Shown here in pieces: positions 58,999 through 64,000 of a stretch of DNA of 64,000 nt; the stretch's first letter is position 1; every line of letters begins with the position of its first letter. The position numbers and the translations under genes were made by a program. Origin of the DNA: Thalassospira povalilytica (GTDB taxonomy: Bacteria > Pseudomonadota > Alphaproteobacteria > Rhodospirillales > Thalassospiraceae). The notes under the pieces are model-generated. The model worked only from the letters and a program-made list of their open reading frames with translations, did not search any database and had not been told where the DNA came from. The stretch covers positions 1 to 64,000 of the forward strand of contig NZ_PGTS01000002.1 in NCBI RefSeq assembly GCF_002844235.1, written 5' to 3'.

Positions 58999-60156
58999 AT
59001 GTTTTCATCGCTGAATATGCGCCATATGCGGTCCTTTGTGGCGGTGGCCGATCACGGGTCCTTTACGGCGGCGGCGGCCGTGCTTGGCGTCACCCCGCCC
59101 AGCCTGACTACCACCATCCGCCAATTCGAGGATGTGACGGGGGCAGCCCTTTTTGATCGCACGACACGGCAAGTCACCCTGACCGATACGGGGGAACGGT
59201 TCTTGCCGGTGGCAAAGCGGTTGATTGGCGATTTTGAGGAAGCATTGGGCGATCTTGACGCGCTGTCCAAGGGGATTGGCGGGAAAATCACCATTGCGGC
59301 GGCCCCGTCGGTTTTGACCCGTATTCTGCCGGCCGTGATATCGCGCTTTGTGGTCGATCATCCCGATGCGCGCTTGCGCCTTGATGAAATGAATGCCGGG
59401 GAGGTTCATGCAGCCGTGGCGGCGAACGAGGCCGATTTCGGCATTGCCGGGGAGTGGGAAGCGCTGCCCGATATCGCGTTCCGTCCGCTGTTTTCCGACC
59501 GGTTCGGGGTGCTGTGCCGGGCTGATCATGCCTTTGCCAAACACCCGTTCGTGACCTGGGCACAGTTGGCCGATCAGCCCTTTGTCGGGCTGGGCCCGGA
59601 ATCCGGGACATCGGCAATGATGGCCGGGGTCAGCGGCGAGCCCCGGGGGGAGGGCACGGCAAAGGCGCCGCAATATAGCGGATCGGATTTCACAAGTCCG
59701 GCCATCGAAGATGCCGCAAGGCTTGGCATCGCGGCGGCCAAAGGGGTGATGAAACAGGCCGAAAAACTGGCGCGCGCACAGAATAAACTGGCCGACCAGC
59801 GCGCGGAAAAAGCCGCGAAATCCCCCGCACGCGCAGGCGCGGGCGACGGTGCTTCGGTCATGCCGATCAGCCTGCCGCGCCCGACGGTCGAAACATCCAA
59901 CACCCTCACGCTGGCCGCCATGGTGGCCCAGGGGGTGGGGATCACGGTTCTGCCGGAACTGGCCGCCCGGGTGTCGGACATGACGCGTGACAAGGGGCTT
60001 GTCTTCGTGCCGCTGTCCGCCCCGGTCCGTCAGCGCCATATCGGCATCATCACCCGCAAAAGCAAAAGCCTGTCGCCGATTGCCAGCCTGTTCCTGCATC
60101 AGGTCCGCGAACAGGCCGCAGGCCTTGATCTGCCAGCGGCGTTGGAGTGGTATTGA
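58999..60156 (+). CDS. LysR-family regulator with an insertion in the effector domain
   Basis: The helix-turn-helix is standard: M-R-H-M-R-S-F-V-A-V-A-D-H-G-S-F-T-A-A-A, with V-T-P-P-S-L-T-T-T-I-R-Q-F-E. The effector domain starts at I-T-I-A-A-A-P-S-V and ends with G-I-T-V-L-P-E-L-A-A-R. Between the two lobes lies an extra stretch of about 70-80 residues (about 212-292). It is Ala/Lys/Glu-rich and helical (A-K-G-V-M-K-Q-A-E-K-L-A-R-A-Q) and makes the protein 385 aa, not the usual 300. The start follows GGGGGAG. The target is unknown. Confidence 0.88.
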   Translation: MFSSLNMRHMRSFVAVADHGSFTAAAAVLGVTPPSLTTTIRQFEDVTGAALFDRTTRQVTLTDTGERFLPVAKRLIGDFEEALGDLDALSKGIGGKITIAAAPSVLTRILPAVISRFVVDHPDARLRLDEMNAGEVHAAVAANEADFGIAGEWEALPDIAFRPLFSDRFGVLCRADHAFAKHPFVTWAQLADQPFVGLGPESGTSAMMAGVSGEPRGEGTAKAPQYSGSDFTSPAIEDAARLGIAAAKGVMKQAEKLARAQNKLADQRAEKAAKSPARAGAGDGASVMPISLPRPTVETSNTLTLAAMVAQGVGITVLPELAARVSDMTRDKGLVFVPLSAPVRQRHIGIITRKSKSLSPIASLFLHQVREQAAGLDLPAALEWY

Positions 60157-60393
60157 TCGCATGAAGGGAACACATCCCCGGTGTAATTAAAACTTGATGA
60201 TTGTCAGGGGGGAATTTGCTACTTGGCCACGCAAGCGTTGGCAGCCTTTGAGAAAGACAAACGGTGTGCAGTATTCCTTGGTCTAACCGGAATTTGCCGG
60301 GATACGTTGCTGGAGGGCTTGCGCGGTTCGTATATAAAGTACAAAACCCTGTTGCAGCAAAAACGATAATAATGCGTGGCGCGTGATTCCTGA

Positions 60394-62382
60394 ATGAGTG
60401 CTTATTACAAGTCGATAGATGGCCTTCGGGCGATTGCCGTTGTTGGTGTGATTTTATATCATTGTGGGCTGGCGACCTTTTCCGGAGGCTATACCGGCGT
60501 CGATGTGTTCTTTGTGATTTCCGGGTATCTGATTGTATCTGGCATTGCCCGGGATATTGATGCCAATAGTTTCTCGTTGAAAAGCTATCTGGTGCGACGC
60601 GTCAGGCGGATTGTTCCGGTCCTGATCGGGATGCTTTTCGTTGTGTCTTTTGCATCCGTTTTTATTCTTCTGCCGGAAGATCTGGATTTTTATGGTCTGT
60701 CGCTTTTAGGGGCGTCGGCGTTTATTCCGAATGTTATTTTCAACAAGGCGTTTTCGTATTTTACCTCGTCCAACTCGCCGGTAATCCATCTGTGGAGCAT
60801 CGGGGTAGAGGTGCAGTTCTATGTCGGGATTTCACTGTTTCTGGTTTGTCTCAGCAAGATGAAACTGCTGAACAGGACGTTGTTTCTCGTTGTGTTGCTG
60901 TCACTGATTTCGTTCGTTTCCAATATTGTCCTGATTGAAAACCACCAAAATCCCGTCTTCTATTACACGCCTTTCCGCTTTTGGGAATTCGGCTTGGGGG
61001 CAATTGTCGGGCTGGGGATGCTGCCGGCCCTCCGGCACAAAATACTGGAAAACGTGCTGAGTTTTCTTGGCGTAATTCTCGTCCTTGCGCCGATATTTAT
61101 CTATGACACCACCTGGTTGTTTCCGGGCTTCGCTGCACTTGCGCCCTGTCTTGGTACTGCGATCATTTTGTACTGCATCGAGAGTGACGCCGTGCTGGTA
61201 AGGGCTTTGCGCCAGCCTGTTCTGACGCTGGTTGGCAAAGCATCCTATTCAATCTATATCTGGCATTGGCCGATTATTTTCTTTTATGAATACAGCCTGG
61301 ACAGGGCGATGGCGGCGAATGATATCGCCATTCTGCTGGTTGCTATATTCGCAGTCGGTTTTGCGTCCTGGTACGTGATCGAAAACCCATTCTATCAACA
61401 GAAAAACAGACCCAATTCAAAGCCCTTGATTTTCGGGTGCCTTGGCAGCTTTGCTGTGCTTTTGCTTTTCGGGGGGGGATTAGTCCATTTCAAGGGCTTT
61501 CCTGAGCGCCTTCCCCCTGCAGCACTGGCCGTGATTGACGAGGCAGAATACGTTGAGCCAAGCGGTTGCCCGGAAAATGCGCCTGATATTCGGGAGCGTA
61601 GCCGTACTGATAGCTATTGCGTCATAGGTGATCAAAATGCCTCGCCGAGCTGGGCCTTGTGGGGGGACAGTCATGCGCGGGCCTTGAGCGGGCCGTTTTC
61701 CGAAATGTTGCTGCAAAACAAGGAATCAGCCTTGTTACTCGGGCTTCACGGGTGCCCGGCGTTGCTGGACATCAACGTTACGCATTACCTGTCGGGACTT
61801 TGTCAAACGCATAATCAGAATGCCTATCAAAGGTTGTTGGCGCAGCCCGGGATCAGGAATGTGATCATGTCCAGCCGATATTCCCTGTATCTTTATGATA
61901 CAGCCACAGGTGGTCTTGCCGGGCAGCGAAAAACGATCAACCTGATGGATGGCGAGGGTTCCCGACTGACGGAGCAAGAACGGATCACACTGTTCCGTAA
62001 GGCATATCAGGAGACGATGCAAAAAGTCGTCAGTCTTGGCAAAAATATATACGTCATGACCCCGATGCCCGAAGCAGAATTCAATATTCCGGAAGTTCTG
62101 TCTCGGACGTTCTGGAGAGGGGGCCGCGATAGTGACATCAAAATCCCGGAAACCGATTACCTGCGTTTGAATGAAGTGGTCCTGGAGGCCATGGACGCAG
62201 TCGCAAAAAAATATCCAGGTAAAATTCACTGGATCAGCCCACATGATGCCTTTTGCAAAGACGGGGCCTGTGATGTCATGGCAGACGGTCATATTCTTTA
62301 CAGGGATAGCAACCATCCAAGCAGCTTTGCCGCCCACATCTTGCTGGCGCCAATTGCCCGGGAACTGCAATCCCCGAATTAG
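60394..62382 (+). CDS. OafA/YrhL-type acyltransferase with SGNH domain
   Basis: This is a membrane O-acyltransferase that modifies surface polysaccharide or LPS. The N-terminal acyltransferase-3 domain (about residues 1-340) begins Y-K-S-I-D-G-L-R-A-I-A-V and contains G-G-Y-T-G-V-D-V-F-F-V-I-S-G-Y. About ten TM helices follow, with W-S-I-G-V-E-V-Q-F-Y. The C-terminal periplasmic SGNH hydrolase-like domain has W-G-D-S-H-A-R and the late D-S-N-H-P-S motif. The order matches Salmonella OafA-like proteins. Base composition is more AT-rich than nearby genes. No ribosome site is strong. Confidence 0.93.
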   Translation: MSAYYKSIDGLRAIAVVGVILYHCGLATFSGGYTGVDVFFVISGYLIVSGIARDIDANSFSLKSYLVRRVRRIVPVLIGMLFVVSFASVFILLPEDLDFYGLSLLGASAFIPNVIFNKAFSYFTSSNSPVIHLWSIGVEVQFYVGISLFLVCLSKMKLLNRTLFLVVLLSLISFVSNIVLIENHQNPVFYYTPFRFWEFGLGAIVGLGMLPALRHKILENVLSFLGVILVLAPIFIYDTTWLFPGFAALAPCLGTAIILYCIESDAVLVRALRQPVLTLVGKASYSIYIWHWPIIFFYEYSLDRAMAANDIAILLVAIFAVGFASWYVIENPFYQQKNRPNSKPLIFGCLGSFAVLLLFGGGLVHFKGFPERLPPAALAVIDEAEYVEPSGCPENAPDIRERSRTDSYCVIGDQNASPSWALWGDSHARALSGPFSEMLLQNKESALLLGLHGCPALLDINVTHYLSGLCQTHNQNAYQRLLAQPGIRNVIMSSRYSLYLYDTATGGLAGQRKTINLMDGEGSRLTEQERITLFRKAYQETMQKVVSLGKNIYVMTPMPEAEFNIPEVLSRTFWRGGRDSDIKIPETDYLRLNEVVLEAMDAVAKKYPGKIHWISPHDAFCKDGACDVMADGHILYRDSNHPSSFAAHILLAPIARELQSPN

Positions 62383-62424
62383 GCTGAAGGCCGAAAAACA
62401 TTCAGAATCTGCAAGTTTGACCTC

Positions 62425-62477
62425 AGTGCTTCGCCGCCCCGAAACGCAGCCCGTCAATCATCAGTTCGAGCATCATA
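62425..62477 (-). pseudogene. Remnant of the 3' end of a TetR-type gene
   Basis: This segment repeats the last codons of the intact TetR gene at 63145-63197, with about 46 of 50 positions the same by eye. The matching core GCTTCGCCGCCCCGAAACGC and the following CCGTCAATCATCAGTTCGAG are present in both. The stop codon position differs, and nothing upstream of the duplicated end remains. Confidence 0.8.
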
Positions 62478-62556
62478 GGTCGATTTGGCCGGTGTTGTAT
62501 TGAAGCTAAAAAGGCAATGTGAAATGTTAAATCTTCGAAAAAGTGAAGGGGGAATA

Positions 62557-63009
62557 ATGAAAAAAGCAATCATTGCCGTAAGCTTGATACCTGTTCTTGC
62601 AGGCTGTAGCGTGACTCGAAACGTAGTCCCAGTTTCTGGAGTAATACAAACGGGCACAGTAATCTGTGTCGAGGATAATCCACGCGTGACGGAGCCTGAA
62701 ATACTCTCTGTCATCATAAACAGTATCAATGCGCACGATTACAAGCCGAAGATCTATCAAGAAGTGCCTGACGATTGCGCATACAAGCTGACATATGTCG
62801 CGTATCGAAAGTGGGATTTTACAACGTTTCTAAGCCAAGCTGACATTCGCCTGTTTGAACAGAACGAGTTGATTGGTCAGGTGTTCTACAAGCTGCCGAA
62901 CGGCCTGTTTGGTGGCGGCGGGCTCAACGCGTCCAAATGGGCGTCAACAGAAGAAAAAATTGGCCCCTTGATGGATGAATTGCTGCGCGGGGCATCCGGG
63001 AAAGGGTGA
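62557..63009 (+). CDS. Small lipoprotein of unknown function
   Basis: This 150-aa lipoprotein has M-K-K-A-I-I-A-V-S-L-I-P-V-L-A-G-C as signal and lipobox, with Cys17 or nearby lipidated. A conserved-looking start of the mature part (T-V-I-C-V-E-D-N-P-R-V) follows. It is reminiscent of small lipoproteins annotated as the Sbal_3080 family, an identification I hold weakly. The ATG at 62557 follows AAGGGGG. It sits between two copies of an acyltransferase/TetR junction and is AT-richer than the TetR gene, so it was probably gained. Confidence 0.75.
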   Translation: MKKAIIAVSLIPVLAGCSVTRNVVPVSGVIQTGTVICVEDNPRVTEPEILSVIINSINAHDYKPKIYQEVPDDCAYKLTYVAYRKWDFTTFLSQADIRLFEQNELIGQVFYKLPNGLFGGGGLNASKWASTEEKIGPLMDELLRGASGKG

Positions 63010-63029
63010 TCTTGGGCGCAGGGTATTCC

Positions 63030-63098
63030 TAATAGCTTTGCTTCGCTGCCAGCATTTTGCAGGTGCCGGTTGTCCGTGAACTGACATCCTCGGATTAG
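63030..63098 (+). pseudogene. Remnant of the 3' end of an acyltransferase gene
   Basis: The last frame reads S-I-L-Q-V-P-V-V-R-E-L-T-S-S-D then stop. The intact acyltransferase 0.7 kb to the left ends H-I-L-L-A-P-I-A-R-E-L-Q-S-P-N then stop. Upstream, in another frame, N-S-F-A matches S-S-F-A. It lies the same distance from a TetR end as the intact copy does (46 against 52 bases). Confidence 0.75.
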
Positions 63099-63144
63099 GG
63101 CAAAGGGTAAAGCGATAAAGCAATGTGCGCTTGGCGGCCTGGTC

Positions 63145-63732
63145 CTAGGGCTTCGCCGCCCCGAAACGCAACCCGTCAATCATCAGTTCGAGCATACGAT
63201 GCGTGTGTTCAGCACCTTCGGTGCCGCCGACGGAGGCGAGGTTGCCGATGGCGCGGAGCAAGTCAAAGGCGTCAATATCGCCACGGATTTCGCCGGCCCT
63301 GGCTGCTGATTGCAGAAGGGATTGCAGGGTCGGTTCGAAATTGGCGCGGAAATAGGCGGGCAGGGCATCAAAGGCCGGATCGCCGGAATAGAGGGCGGCG
63401 GCCAATCCCTTTTTGGTGACGATGAACTGGCAATAGCGTTTCAGCCAGTGGGTCAGGGCATCACCCGGACCATATTGGCCGGTAAAGTCGGCCGCGGCTT
63501 TGACGCAGGCATCGACTTCGCGTTTGTAAACACCAACCACAAGGTCGCTGCGTTTGGGAAAACGACGATAAAGCGTGCCGACGCCAACACCGGCCCTGGC
63601 GGCGATTTCACGCACCGGCGCATCCACCCCCGAGGTCGCAAAAATCTCCTTGGCGGCTTCAAGAAGCGCGTCCTCATTGCGCAGGGCATCGGCACGGATG
63701 CTTTTTTTTTCGACGGCAGTATCGTCGGTCAT
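63145..63732 (-). CDS. TetR-family transcriptional regulator
   Basis: The DNA-binding part is clear: L-L-E-A-A-K-E-I-F-A-T-S-G-V-D-A-P-V-R-E-I-A, then A-G-V-G-V-G-T-L-Y-R-R-F-P-K-R-S-D-L. The ligand domain is of the TetR_C group seen in repressors of short-chain dehydrogenase or efflux genes. The divergent gene at the right edge of the window, with GGAAC-type palindromes between, is the probable target. ATGs at 63732 and 63753 are both possible starts. Confidence 0.9.
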   Translation of the reverse strand: MTDDTAVEKKSIRADALRNEDALLEAAKEIFATSGVDAPVREIAARAGVGVGTLYRRFPKRSDLVVGVYKREVDACVKAAADFTGQYGPGDALTHWLKRYCQFIVTKKGLAAALYSGDPAFDALPAYFRANFEPTLQSLLQSAARAGEIRGDIDAFDLLRAIGNLASVGGTEGAEHTHRMLELMIDGLRFGAAKP

Positions 63733-63809
63733 CTCATTGTTTTCCAATAGCAAAATCAGGTTTTGACGCGCGGACGGAATCGTCGCGTCAAATTTTGCGC
63801 TTGATAAAC

Positions 63810-63902
63810 GGAACGATGTTCCATATTTGCATTCGCATAAGCGGAACGTTGATCCATTTATAGGCCCCGCTTACGGGCCACAGCTTATCGGATCAATGTT
63901 CC
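63810..63902. promoter_or_regulatory. Three related palindromes, probable TetR operators
   Basis: GGAACGATGTTCC (63810-63822), GGAACGTTGATCC (63843-63855) and GGATCAATGTTCC (63890-63902) are near-palindromes. They share a GGAAC...TTCC or GATCC frame, mostly preceded by C. The third is the second one turned around, with one change. They lie between the TetR gene and the divergent start. Confidence 0.7.
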
Positions 63903-63959
63903 GTTTCGGGATATATAGGTGAAACATCCGGTTTCGCCAATCGGAAAAGGATCTCAGCG

Positions 63960-64000
63960 ATGAATAACCTGATTGATAAGGCCCGCCACATTCCGGTCAA
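63960..64000 (+). CDS. Start of an unidentified gene (cut by window end)
   Basis: An ATG preceded by AAAAGGA opens a frame M-N-N-L-I-D-K-A-R-H-I-P-V that runs off the end. Too little is visible to name it. Its divergence from a TetR gene with operators between makes it the likely regulated partner. Confidence 0.55.
   Translation, partial: MNNLIDKARHIPV

Noticed and set aside
59005..60162. A 385-residue open frame on the minus strand across the LysR gene
   Set aside because: It mirrors the LysR gene almost exactly, its protein is Arg/His/Gln-rich with no family motif, and the plus-strand product is clearly LysR. It is a GC-driven antisense frame.

Overview
The window looks like chromosomal DNA of a marine alphaproteobacterium, probably Rhodospirillales and close to Thalassospira. 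That placement is from recalled gene order and protein character, not from a search. Supporting traits are the tolA-tolB-pal-cpoB-tilS-ftsH-folP-glmM order, moderately GC-rich coding DNA, a CTATNN-type -10 box and many catabolic ABC transport genes.

The first 16 kb is housekeeping. It holds the Tol-Pal envelope complex (tolA partial, tolB, pal, cpoB), tilS, ftsH, folP, then glmM and thiD. Between folP and glmM sits a signalling cluster: an OmpR-type regulator converging on two tandem 7TM-DISM histidine kinases, the second with an eroded ATP-binding site. From 16 to 28 kb are a DinB-like protein, a small secreted protein, an AEC carrier, a GmhB-like phosphatase, a TPR/SPINDLY-type glycosyltransferase, ilvD, a divergent ald/lrp pair, and a yjgN-M48 peptidase pair.

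From 28 to 38 kb lies nitrogen-compound metabolism. It includes a TetR regulator, a PotFGHI-type polyamine ABC transporter with a glutamine-synthetase-like ligase (putrescine route), and a divergent dgcN-dgcA pair (D-glutamate route). A diguanylate cyclase follows. An 0.9 kb stretch then carries a (TC)n microsatellite, and next to it is a candidate sRNA with promoter and terminator. From 40 to 50 kb are a membrane protein, a Pat-like acetyltransferase with an N-formylglutamate amidohydrolase, two identical tRNA-Val(GAC) genes, a yhiI-rbbA-yhhJ-type efflux operon, a Dabb protein, and the dgdA/dgdR pair for 2,2-dialkylglycine breakdown.

The last 14 kb is the accessory part. Next to dgdR is the broken 3' end of a hydantoinase gene. 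After it comes an AT-richer island with an OLD-family ATPase/Toprim nuclease and a 120-residue unknown partner, then a small two-TM protein. A decayed second copy of the 3' end of the neighbouring YdiJ-type oxidase lies inside this island. Near the right edge a lipoprotein gene sits between two copies of the same acyltransferase/TetR gene junction, each copy having one decayed half. These two cases suggest small accessory genes inserted at gene ends with partial duplication of the target. The stretch from 57.9 to 58.9 kb has degenerate 12-bp and 11-bp tandem repeats.

No rRNA, CRISPR array, integrase or transposase was recognised.
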